Origin: Owenia fusiformis
Lineage: Eukaryota; Annelida; Polychaeta; Sabellida; Oweniidae
Length of the DNA stretch: 60,000 nt
Reading direction: 5' to 3'
NCBI GenBank assembly: GCA_903813345.2
Contig: CAIIXF020000009.1
Coordinates: 34,963,759-35,023,758 of the forward strand
Position numbers and translations under genes: made by a program. Positions 1 through 10,273 of this stretch are shown here, one piece after another; position 1 is the stretch's first letter; every line of letters begins with the position of its first letter. Under the pieces are notes generated by a model. The model had not been told where the DNA came from. It saw only the letters and a list, made by a program, of their open reading frames with translations, and did no database searches.

Positions 1-1150
1 CACGCATCAGTGTAATTATCAATGACGATGCAGTCATTAGTACGGTAGAAGACAGAAAGGTGGCGCTGTTACAATAGTCATCATTGCAATAGCAAATCTC
101 GGAGACAACCCTCTGATCAACAATTTCATGTGTCCACATACACCTCACGTCGTAGGGTGCGTCGCCACACATTCTCTTATATGTAACTGAAAACAATCAT
201 AACATCACAACAAGACATTAAAATGCCACTACCTGTCATTTACTACAGACGCCGAACACCTACCGCCGAACACCGTCCACAAAAAAACTATAAAAAGAAG
301 CGGTGACATAAAAACAAAATATTACAGATACATTTATGATCTAGGATCATGAAATAAAGAATGTGTTTTTGTAGATATATATTCTTACCTCCATTTCCAG
401 CATCAAACTTTAGTTTGACACATCCGAACTCACAATTATCTATATTGGCTTTGTCGTCATTGCTTAATGGACCACAATTAGGATCTGAACACACGTAGCA
501 TTTATTGCAGTTTCCTGAAAGAACGGAGCATTCTAGATTAGCTAGTATTACATACCTAGCGAAGCATTTGCATGGCTGAAGTCAATGGAGCTGAAGGTCG
601 GCTATATATTCCTGTATTCCTCGCAAGCTCGGACTTTATTGATGATAAACCTCAGGTATATATTCAATGATAGAGACATAATTAGCAGTTACGTCCCTAT
701 CATTGAATATATGCCTGAGGTCTTCATTAAGACTGTTTACCATGACAATCTTATGACGTCATGTTTCATTTCTCCCAAATTCCACTCGCACACAGACGTG
801 TACGTCATTGATATAAAGTAGCCATGGAAATAAAGGTATGTAGTACAACAATTATGTCCGTATCATTGAATATATGCCTTCGGTCTGTCGTAATAGTCCT
901 ATAGCCCTCACAAGCTCGGGCTATATTGATGACAGACAGCATATATTCAATGATAGGGACGTGGACATAGTGGCTAAGTAGAAAATGGGCGGAAAAATGG
1001 GAATGAATTCCGAGTAAATCTCAACTCACGTAGAATAAAATATGTTCTTAAATGCCTACGATTGAACATCATTTTTAACTCAATATACTTACCGATTGAT
1101 AAAGCTCCAAATAGGATACCTAAAGCCAAAAGGAGCGTATTGGTTGTCAT
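1..1150 (-). CDS. Ly6/uPAR (three-finger) domain protein, C-terminus cut by window edge
   Basis: Probable secreted or GPI-anchored Ly6/uPAR cell-surface protein. Three minus-strand exons join in frame: 1150-1093 (signal peptide, MTTNTLLLALGILFGALSI), 514-389 and 186 to below 1. All junctions are GT-AG and phase 1. Exon 2 opens with the LU-type start NCNKCYVCSDPNC and exon 3 contains the family end motif CYCNDDYCNSA, followed by a hydrophobic stretch (STVLMTASSLIITLM) that looks like a GPI-attachment signal. No stop is reached before position 1, so the last few codons are missing. Exon layout and phases match the second Ly6 gene at 3480-8177, so the two are tandem duplicates. Ligand and tissue role cannot be read from sequence. 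Confidence 0.8.
186..340. repeat. Copy of the TGTCACCACC-ended dispersed element
   Basis: Within intron 2 of the first Ly6 gene, about 208-313 carries a diverged copy (caagacattaaaatg, then cactacctgtcattt, and a distal end gcggtgacataaa) of the short family also seen at 15094, 16586, 17284, 26200, 29600, 30166 and 35629. Confidence 0.55.
540..970. repeat. Foldback repeat with GTCCCTATCATTGAATATAT arms
   Basis: Two hairpins lie in intron 1 of the first Ly6 gene. At about 650-720, cctcaggtatatattcaa is followed by its near-exact reverse complement, and at about 856-961 a second, wider pair uses the same tatcattgaatatatgcc arm. The flank 545-610 (tacctagcgaagcatttg, then gtcaatgg) recurs at 42488-42560 in the P450 gene, so this is a dispersed family. 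Confidence 0.65.
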
Positions 1151-1728
1151 AATTGTACGAGTCTGACCCCTGTATTTTGTTTTCAAAGCTCCTACTGAAC
1201 TGTTTTACCTCTCCAATGGTTTTGCCTCAGGAATAATTGTCAGTTTCCAAACTCTTGGCCTGTACTATAGAAACATTTGTGATTAATCAATTGTTTTACT
1301 AACTTATTGTTTCGTCATAGGGAAAACATTTGTGGAAGCTAATCTAATATTGCAGGCAGCCAAGATATTGATATATGTGCAGTGGTTGCAGTTTTTTTTG
1401 CCTGGAATTTGTACTTTATTATTGATTCTCTTTTTCGGATTCCGTCCGAGCAATGTCACAAAGTTGTCGGATGTCATTTGGATAAATTGCAGACACCAAG
1501 AAAGGTTGATGATCTTAATACAATAATAAAATTAATTTCTAGACCACCTAGATTAAATATATCTTTTAAAAATTGATTAAAATTAATATATAATATGTGG
1601 TTTAAATATTTTTGAACTATAATGAAATGCGGATTGAGTACTCCTGTTTTTGGTCGGGCAGGTTTATAAAACACTGGAAATAACGTGACCCGTTTTGCCC
1701 CTGTCGCCCATATTCTTTAGTTATACCC

Positions 1729-3096
1729 CACGGTGTCCAACCCAAACGCTCTTACATGTATGACGGAGCGTTTCAATCACGCAGACACGCTGCGAAGCGA
1801 AATAAAATGGCGGCTAATGAAGATCCCACTATGACCGTAAGTATTGTTTCACTCGTTTCTCTTACATATCATATATTATGGTGTCATATTATGTACCATT
1901 CGATGGACAATACCCTGAGCAAAGATCTTATGTATTCGGCTTCTGGTGGTAAACTGTTATTTGCTTGATCAAAGCTCCGTAGTGTGGATCGAACGAATCT
2001 GAAGTTGACGAATTGACCACAAATTACGAATTAAACTAGTATTTATATGAAAACGTCAACCTTTCTGTCAAAGTAGTAGATCACAAACTTGTATTCTCAT
2101 TTTCTAAAATCCCAGTCAAAATCCATTACTTTTTCTCGAGAAATCGATTGTTTTCCTCGAAACGCTCCGTCGATTTAGGACACGATTTTAGAATCGCTTT
2201 TACCATTTTTTTAAAATATTATTTTCAAATTATTAAAGAAGAGTTCGGAATCGAATCTATCTCTCAAAAACGGGTTGTACTTGTTAAGCAGAGTGAAATG
2301 AAACATCTTTCCGAACTTCATTGGAACAAAACGACATAAACACAACATGTTTAGGTCTCTCAATATTGTAATTGTACAGAGGAAATTTTGGTTGATTTTA
2401 AAAAGTATCTTGTTAATGAAATAAAAGGTTTATCTTGATTTTTACCTATTTGGGGGGGATTTTGTTAAAATCAACCAAAGATTCCTTTGTATAACTATAA
2501 TATTGTGAGATCTAAAAATATGTTGCATATTTATTTCATTCTCAAGAATTGGTAGAAAGGAGCAAAAACAATTGCACTAAAGAAACAAAATTTTTTAACA
2601 AAAACAGTTATATAAAATATTTCTTAATAATTTTCGCATTAAATTGTCGTCAATCAGTCAACATTACATAAAATACCGTGTTTTTTACAGAATGTTTTCA
2701 ATGATTGGTTTAAGAGAAAAACATTGTTGAAATCAGTTCTCCATATCGATACCACTCCTTTGACCAAAATGTACGCTGGGGCTCTAATCTTGGCTCAACT
2801 AATCACATGTCTCGACAAAAGGTGTTTTGACCAGTAGAATGACAAATACGTTTATAAATTTTGATAACTATACTGCTTCGTACAGCTCTTCCTAATTGCT
2901 TCAAACGTCAATAGCCAGCCAAGTACAAAATGAATATCACACCTATCGAATGGTATACTCGAAATAAGTAACTCATATCTCTTATTCCCATTTTTGGGGA
3001 AATCGTCAGTTTTCCTATTCCGGAGCGTTTCTTTGTTTAGTTTCAGTAATGAAACGCTCCGTCGTGCATGTAAGAGCGTTTGGGTTGGACACCGTG
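1729..3096. mobile_element. 1.37-kb foldback DNA element between the Ly6 genes
   Basis: The left end begins CACGGTGTCCAACCCAAACG and continues with cttacatg and gacggagcgtttc. The right end is its reverse complement. Weaker inverted similarity continues inward: gtaccattcgatgg near 1890 pairs with the complement near 2950, and a gttgattttaaaa hairpin lies around 2400-2470. The whole element is therefore an imperfect palindrome of roughly 680-bp arms. GACGGAGCG motifs recur inside and are shared with the foldback element at 42692-44651. No transposase is visible. It fills most of the 2.3-kb gap between the Ly6 genes, and no clear target duplication was found. Confidence 0.75.
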
Positions 3097-3479
3097 TATT
3101 CGTAGGCCTAATTAATTTACGCATTTCAAATATGATTTAAAGTTTTAGAGCGAAGTTAGAGGCTGGTTAGTCGACAAAGTACCATTAGCTCGGTTGGACC
3201 TTTTGACATAATTTAATCCTCCTATTTGAAAATGTCATCTCCTATTTATTGAAAATGTCAATCGATCATCAATGATTGGATTATTCAATTTATTTTGAGA
3301 TATTTAATCCATTTAAGAGTGTTTATATTACGTTTTTAATTAAACATATATTTCAAAAGTATAATACAAATAGTGGAACAAATATTAAAACGAAAATATG
3401 CGTTTTCCTTTTCGTCCTAGACGCATTTTGTTTCTTGGATATGTACATTTCTCAAGAGTCTTGATATGTATTTAAAATG

Positions 3480-6400
3480 TTATAATAGCTGATAGAAGGC
3501 AGTCATGATAAGGCCCACAGTAATCAGGAATGTTGATGTTGTTCTATAGGTGGCGCTGTTGCATAGGTTCCCTTCACAATAGCACGTTGTAATTTTGGCC
3601 CCAGTGCCTAGGACAAAGCCCCCACTCTCCGTGCATTTGGTATCTCTAGACTCTGTGGCACATGCTCGTACGTAAGAAAATCCTGATGCTGAAAATGAAA
3701 ACAAGAAAAATAAAACGGAGCACATGATAGTGACACGAAGGGTGTAACAATAACTTTATTCTTGAAGCACTTAGAAACGTAAATGATTTGGATGACCTTA
3801 AGTACAAAAGATTCATAAAGATGAAAGAGATGTAACCAAGAATAAATAAAGTAAACTCCAAATGTGGGAATCGAACCTGGGACATCTTAATACATGAAAG
3901 CTCTAACGCCGAGTGAGCTCAAAAAGGTTTCCACTCATTCCAAATCAGTTTTGTCTACCTTCAACACATATAGGCATAAAAATGTTTTCGCGTCCTTGCT
4001 CAAATCAAACAAGAATCAAGAGAGTACATACATATAATAACGAAATCCCATAATATATCTTGGTCATCCCTTCACTAAACTGTGAGAAGATTGGTTAAGA
4101 AAACATCTTAGAAAAATTGCTATACCTGCACATGTTATTTTCTGATGCAAAATAAAGTATGAAGGCATTTGTGTGTTTCCTTGCTTTTTTCAGGAAGGTA
4201 TCCTGGTCTTCTTTTAGTAAACCTCGTAACAGGTCAACGGCAAACCCAGAAGATTCTGATATTTCAAGAAGAATCATTCAAATTGGCCGTCTTTCCAATT
4301 TTCCAAAGGATCCGTTACCCAATCTACCTAAAGATGCCCCCAAAGGTTTCATTGAAAATAACATGGAAATAGATACTTTTATCGATTATGAACATATCCA
4401 AAATGAAATTAGGTCATTGGGATTAAAACTAAGGTCATTCAGTGCATTTAAGTTTGACTATGCAAATCATTCTAAATATCATTTTAGGGGTACTTTAGTC
4501 TTCACTCATGACTATTTTAAGCATGTTGACTATTCAATCAATCGATATATCTAAACCTCATTGAGGTGGGACACAGAGGGCAACATATTGAAAACAGAAA
4601 TCATAAAATAACCCCTAAAACGTAATATATCGATGAATCTTAATAAAGGTGTTCTTAGCAATGGTACCATGATCACCTCAGTTAGTATACAGTAGGTTTA
4701 ACCTAGGTATTCAATTTAGAGGATATATTCAAACATCAGTTTTAAAGGTAGGATGCAAGGCAACTTATTGAGAACACAAAAGCTAGGTATTCAATTCAAA
4801 TGTTACAAATCTAGTTGTGACTTTCCAATATATGAAATATTTATGTGGCATTTTCAAAGAATATTAATAAAAGGTGATTGACTCTCTAATCTTATTAGCA
4901 TTGTTTTTCAAAATAACTAATTTGCATAAAATAAGCAGGTGATGGTCTCAGCTGCAACTTATACAGTGATAGTCTTGGATATAAACTTTTGAAGCTTAAA
5001 GCCTTTTAAAAGACTCATCGTTGCTATCAAACAAGGGGAGGAATTTTTTAACCTATCAATTGTGTAAGTTACATAATCATTATGAAATAAAATATTTTAG
5101 TGTGACTAAGGATGACAACTATCTTACAAGCACTGTCCCTTTAATGACTAAATGGATACTGATTCAGTCTCTCAGCAATTATCATCTTTCGTGGCAGGCG
5201 TCAAAAATAGATTGACCCTTTTGTTTCTTTTGGTGAGAACTACCTTACAAGCAGTGTCCCTTTAAATGGCTAAATGTAAATTGATTCAGTCCCTCAGCAA
5301 TATATCATATTTAGGTGCATGCATGAATGATGGATCAAAAATAGATTGACCGCATAAGTTTCTTTAGATGAGAACTTCCTTACAAGCTGCCAGTGTCCCT
5401 TTAAATGGGTAACTGGATAATGATTCAGTCCCTTGGGAATATACCTTCAGGGGCAGACATAACTGATGAATCAAAAATAGATTGACCCTTTTGATTCTTT
5501 GTTAATATTTGAAAAAAAAATTTTGTGTTCATGAGGATGAGAACTACAGGGTGGTCAAAAAACGGCAACCCTAATTTTTCCTCATATCTTTGTCATTTTT
5601 GGAAATTTTGCCCTGATATTTGGCACTCATGTACATCATTCAATTTCATACTAGACTGTGTTATTTCATGATCATTGGACTTAGTCTAACTGATAGTCGC
5701 AATGTTACAGCACTTTAATGCCTGGGTCACATTTGCTCCGATCCATCGGCCGGCGCCCGGCCGATTGAGTGTTTTGTTCAATATTGTATTCAATTTTGAA
5801 CAAAATACTCAATCGGCCGGGCGCCGTAGTGAAAATCGGAGCAAATGTGACCAAGCCATAAACAAGGTGCCCCAGTTTTCCAATATCGTGCTGTAGGCAA
5901 ACCTGCACATGTTTTCCAAAACTGTCAATGACATAACAGCATTCCTCAGCAAGTATGGCCTGAATGACACATGTGATCTTTATTTTGAGGTCAAATGTCT
6001 TTCTGGTGTTTCTACCCTACACTGTATCTTTGGGGTATCCCCACTGGTAAAGATTAAGTGGGGCCATATCTGGGCTATGGGGTGCCCATTCATTGTCTGT
6101 TGAACTGCTGATAAGGTGGTCATTGAAGTGGTCCCAAAGCCATTATTGTGCATCATTTGATGTATGGGGTATAGTTCTGTCTTGTTGGAACCACTGTTGC
6201 TGCCTTTCAACCCCCTGGGTTCACCTAAAGTCCCCAGGAATTCCATGGGAATCACAAAATAGAGTTTGATGTTGACAGTTATTGCACATCTGTTAGCATT
6301 ATCAAAGGTAAAGGACCCTATCTTCTGAGAACACACTATACTGTGCATCTGTCTGTGTGAAGGTGCCTCTCCACTACTTCATAAAGTGTTTGGCTCCCCA

Positions 6401-8177
6401 AGAATACATTATTGTTAGAGTTTACCAGTGCATCAAGTTGGAAATGGAGTTCATTTGGATAACAGACCAGCTCAGACAGTCCGAAAGTGGCCATCTGGGG
6501 TATGTTGCTTAAAATGCAGTAATATTGTTACTATCAGTCCGATGGTCATGAAATATGGTCGCTTAGTAGGAAATTGAATGATGTACACATGTGTAAAATA
6601 TCAGGGAGTTATTCCTTAGAATGACAAAGATATTAGGAAAAACTAGGGTTGCCGTTTTTTTGACCACCCTGTACCTTAAAAGCAGTGTCCCTTTAATGAC
6701 TAAATGAATATTAATTCAGTCCCTCTACAATGTATATCATCTTCAGAGGCAGGTATGACTGATAAATCAAAACTAGACTGACCCAACTGATTCTTGCTTG
6801 ATAGTTTGTAGCCTTGGTGACAGGTAGATCCAATATGGCCTCCTTGTTCAAACTAAAATTTATGGTATACTTCCACATTGTGTATCTTCCGCAGACAGGA
6901 CCCTCTCTCATTTCATGTTTGAATTATGCAATAATGTCAATACTAAATAATAAAGGTAAAATCAGAGGGGGTCTGACCTGCGGAAGCACCTCAATCTGTC
7001 AGTGACTGGAGAAGGTCATTCATTGTTAAAAACAAGAACACAATAGGGTGCCTTTCAAAACAATAGGATTACAAAGTATTTATGCATGACTGATCAGCAG
7101 ATTTAAGTGTATCTACAAAAATGTATCTACAAAAATCAAGAAATTATTCAAATTTTTGTCAAAATATGTGAAAATTACTCATTCTAAGAGTCAGGATGAC
7201 ATGTGTTAAGAATCACTGTAAAAAACAACTTTTTACCATATTTTAGATATTATTTTTGTGATTTGTTGAAAATATACTTCATAAAGAATCATATTATATA
7301 AAAATAATTCTGGAATTCAATTTTACCCTTTTCAATAATTTTCTAAGTCCTTATAGGTACACTAATGGGTACGGATCCTTTCTTCTCCAAGTTTCTCAAT
7401 GACACTGGATTTCCATTGACCACTAGGTCTACTAAAAGAAGACAATGTTATGATATTTCCCTGAAAAAAAGCAATGGAATAGACACATTCATAGTTTATT
7501 TTGTACCAGAAAATAACATTAGTCTATATCAAATAGACTGAATTTCCTGAGAATATTTTCATTCCAAATTTCAAAAAAATTTCAGACTAGAGGATATAGT
7601 CTAAAAATAACATGGGCAGGTATAGCATTTTTTCAAAAATGTTTTCTGGAAAGAATAACCTTATTAGTAATAGTATGCATTGCTATCATACCTCCAAAGA
7701 CTTGAGTCTCGGTCTTTACTTTAGAGCAGCCATACGCACACTCAGCTTGTTTGTCAGTATCACCCACGCCAAAGCTGAATGCGTCTGTACACTCACTTTT
7801 CCCTAATAAATCGTCGCACTTATAGCACTTATCTCCACTTACTGAAAGCAAATAATTTTCATAGATTAGTAAATTTTAAAGAAAAACTTTATGCACACTT
7901 TACCATGCCCATTTTCATATAGGCCTTCTCTGCCACATCTAAAAAAGAATCGTTTTACATACATAACGTTTACATTTTGGGATTATTTGTAACTGGGTAA
8001 AATGCAAAAGTGTCATCTTGTATTTTGATGCTTTTCTCGCATGCTATTTTCGAAGATTATCAAGAGCCATCAGGTTTACTGCACATAAAATGATATTATA
8101 CAATGTAACTAAAAGTTTTACTTACCAACAATAACTGCTGCATAGAGAATAAATGCTGAAACGATAAGGTTATTCAT
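3480..8177 (-). CDS. Ly6/uPAR (three-finger) domain protein, complete, 136 aa
   Basis: Complete Ly6-type gene in three minus-strand exons: 8177-8126 (signal peptide MNNLIVSAFILYAAVIV), 7841-7692 and 3688-3480. Donors are GTAAG and GTATG, acceptors TTTCAG, both introns phase 1. The 411 coding bases give 136 residues. The LU domain opens VSGDKCYKCDD and closes CYCEGNLCNSA with about ten cysteines. A hydrophobic C-terminus (TFLITVGLIMTAFYQLL) fits a GPI-anchor signal. Known members are extracellular receptor modulators or adhesion factors; the partner of this one is not evident. Intron 2 is 4.0 kb and carries a tRNA-derived SINE and a long inverted repeat. Paralogue of the truncated gene at 1-1150. 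Confidence 0.85.
3740..3930 (-). mobile_element. tRNA-derived SINE
   Basis: Reading the minus strand, an RNA polymerase III A box (GAGCTCACTCGG, 3920-3909) is followed by a B box (GGTTCGATTCC, 3877-3867) at tRNA spacing. An unrelated AT-rich body then continues to about 3740. The tRNA-like head lacks a closed acceptor stem, so it is a SINE head rather than a working tRNA gene. It lies in the same orientation as the host Ly6 gene, inside its second intron. Confidence 0.7.
4090..4345. repeat. Left arm of an inverted repeat in the Ly6 intron
   Basis: The reverse complement of 4095-4340 matches 7365-7645 imperfectly: shared blocks include aacatgtgcaggtatagca, gtcttcttttagta and ggatccgt. The arms are separated by about 3 kb. 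Both lie within intron 2 of the second Ly6 gene and could pair in the pre-mRNA. Confidence 0.6.
5547..6671 (-). mobile_element. Degenerate mariner-like transposon
   Basis: The 1125-bp element is bounded by TA on both sides and has ~55-bp terminal inverted repeats starting CAGGGTGGTCAAAAAACGGC. On the minus strand around 6200-6030 the C-terminal part of a mariner-type DDE transposase is readable. It shows WFQQD followed by PHTS, then WAPHSPDMAP and QWGYPKDTV, with a stop codon between them. The second catalytic Asp is present in QQD, while the last position (APLN where the family has APxD) is Asn. The 5' half of the coding region is gone, partly replaced by the inserted palindromic MITE at 5718-5859, so the copy is dead. 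Confidence 0.8.
5718..5859. mobile_element. Palindromic MITE, copy 1 of 3 (inserted in mariner relic)
   Basis: The 142-bp near-perfect palindrome ATGCCTGGGTCACATTTGCT ... GACCAAGCCAT has a GGCGCCCGGCCGATTGAG core arm and a ~45-bp AT-rich centre. Two further copies lie at 33062-33204 and 33462-33608. No coding capacity. Confidence 0.8.
7365..7645. repeat. Right arm of the Ly6-intron inverted repeat
   Basis: Inverted, diverged counterpart of 4090-4345. It ends 47 bp from exon 2 of the second Ly6 gene. Confidence 0.6.
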
Positions 8178-8715
8178 TTTGTTGATAATGTGTCAGGAGG
8201 AATGTATATCATGTATATCCTTGCAATGTACTGTTCAGCTTTAGGCGCGTTCACTTTGTGTGAGTTCGTGAGTGGTATCAAATAGATTTAGGCCCCTTGG
8301 TATTCCAACATATCGTGTGCTGGGCTCCAATAATACAAGTGTTTGAAAATAAATTATGAGTTTTGGTATGCTTTCGTCTGCACGACGACAGTAATGATAA
8401 GTTGGAAAGAAATTAATTTCAACGATTTTTAACATGTTGATCGCCTGGGTCACCGGCTCTGTAAAATGAAAAAGGAAATATGCTGTAGATATCCTGCTGG
8501 GAAAAACTTAAATGCTTCATATAATTGTAAAGATTGTCTCTTAAAACCACTTACATGCTGGCAGTTAACATTCATGTAAAGAGACGCAAAATATGATGTT
8601 GTCACAACCATAAAACCCCCAATATATCTAAACAGAGCTAGGGTTGACCTAATCATTGAACTCACAATTAAATGCCCATAACTGGACGGTCCAATGTAGA
8701 TTCTCCAAATTATAC
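8178..8715. other. Upstream region of the second Ly6 gene
   Basis: The promoter of the Ly6 gene is expected just above 8177, but I see no convincing TATA box or CpG-rich block. Nothing else is recognisable. Confidence 0.4.
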
Positions 8716-8717
8716 TT

Positions 8718-9215
8718 GTGGCTCCCCAGAAACTTTTAAAGACATCTTTTTCAACAGTCCCTTATAGAAAACAAAATAGTAAACGATTTATCAATGAAGT
8801 AGAACTTATAGGTTTAGACATATCAACATACAAAACTCAGCAGGACAATATCAACTTATTCCTTTTTGGCGATTCAAACTTGACATCATTTCAATCAGAA
8901 CTTTTATTTCAACTCACTTCAATATTTCAACGTTTGACTTGCAAATATACCTCAGACCCTTCTTTTTCCCACCCCATCCTATGATTAGCAGCAGCAACCC
9001 CATCCCTTTCTTTAACAGAATTATTGTATTCAACAGATCTTTATTTTATATTTGTCCAAATTTTTAGCTAATTGAATTTTGCATACATGCTATCTATTAT
9101 ATATTTTTATATGGGGACATGAAATGCCTGAAGTCGATTTGCCCCAACCCTGACAATTCATTGTATTTTTGTTTGTATTTATGAAATAAACCTATTGATT
9201 AAAAAATGAGGAAGC
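8718..9215 (+). mobile_element. Probable 5'-truncated LINE, reverse transcriptase C-terminus and 3' tail
   Basis: The 88-codon frame 8718-8984 ends with a block (NINLFLFGDSNLTSFQSELL, then FQRLTCKY) that resembles the extreme C-terminus of jockey/CR1-type reverse transcriptases (typical pattern LFGxxxLxxxxNxxxFxxVxxFIxxTxRF). It is followed by an AT-rich 3' region with aataaa (9184-9189) and a short A-tract near 9200. The frame has no initiation context, as expected for a 5'-truncated insertion. The similarity is remembered and weak. Confidence 0.45.
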
Positions 9216-10273
9216 CATTCTAATTTTCAATCACACGCAAGTTCTTCAAAACCATGATTGCTAGAGCACCGTGCATTTTTAGCAAGACTTCATTAATTTC
9301 TGTTATTGCGACCCCATGAAAAATATAATTACTCTTTTATCATACTTATATAAACACTTCTGCTAGAAACATACATGGACATCCTTAACACACTTTCTGT
9401 AACTTTCTGTACGCTTGCCATGAACCTAATCTTATTGCTTATTGTTTACACATAAAATACCTAATTTTAAAAGTTGATATAGTCGGGATCTCACACACGG
9501 TACGATAGTCTAGCCAATGTCTTATATGCTGTGCATTCCTGTTCATGTTGATTTGAGTTTTGTGCTGGTCAAGTTAATGCTAATTTCCCTGATATTGGCC
9601 TATTTTGCTGGTGACCAAGGTCAGGTCAATTACCTCTCCTAAAGTGATCATTATGCTTAAGTCTGGACCCCACCATTGGACAAGAGTGTAAAACCAGTCA
9701 AGAATGAAAAGGCATGAGGTGAAATCTGGAAATAGTGACATTACAATTGCGAATGTCCATGTCTATGTCTAGAATGTCAGTTACTCCCATAGAGTACTCG
9801 CTTATCTTGGAAATTCAAGATGAACCTGCTGAGTTCCTTGAAATAACATTTACATAGTATACATGTATAGGGCATCTAAATAAACGAAAATAATGCCTGC
9901 TAGCCTAATAAATTTGAACTTCAATCCTCCGTATTAAGCAGATGTCGGTAATCAAAGGAACGAGAAGTGGATTACAAATAACTTTGTTTTGCTCTTATAT
10001 TTCATGTTATGGACTTAACATTTGCCTTGTCTCTTTTAATGGCTTTAATTTTCCACTCCCCCAGAATCATGAACATGTCTCTTTCCTGAAAGGTCCAACA
10101 GTTCTGACTTTAATAAAAGATAATTCAAATGGAATTGCTTGTTGGATCAAAGATTTAAGTGACTCTTGCAATACATTTCCATGTATCCTAGACCTACCAA
10201 CACCCACGATGCCATCTATTTTTCTATTTATACAGTCCGTCTAAAAAGGCAACAAACAGAAACATTGTAATAC
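9216..10273. other. Intergenic, no recognisable feature
   Basis: Single-copy-looking AT-rich sequence. An open frame of 100 codons at 9942-10244 exists on the plus strand, and the opposite strand is also open over much of it. I assign no gene. Confidence 0.4.

Noticed and set aside
3866-3928. Functional tRNA gene
   Set aside because: A and B boxes are present but no acceptor stem or 3' end closes the cloverleaf; a SINE head explains it.
4159-4554. 131-codon plus-strand ORF in the Ly6 intron
   Set aside because: It overlaps one arm of an inverted repeat whose other arm is not open, and no family motif is visible.
9942-10244. 100-codon plus-strand ORF (and an open opposite strand)
   Set aside because: Neither strand shows recognisable motifs, splice context or a promoter.
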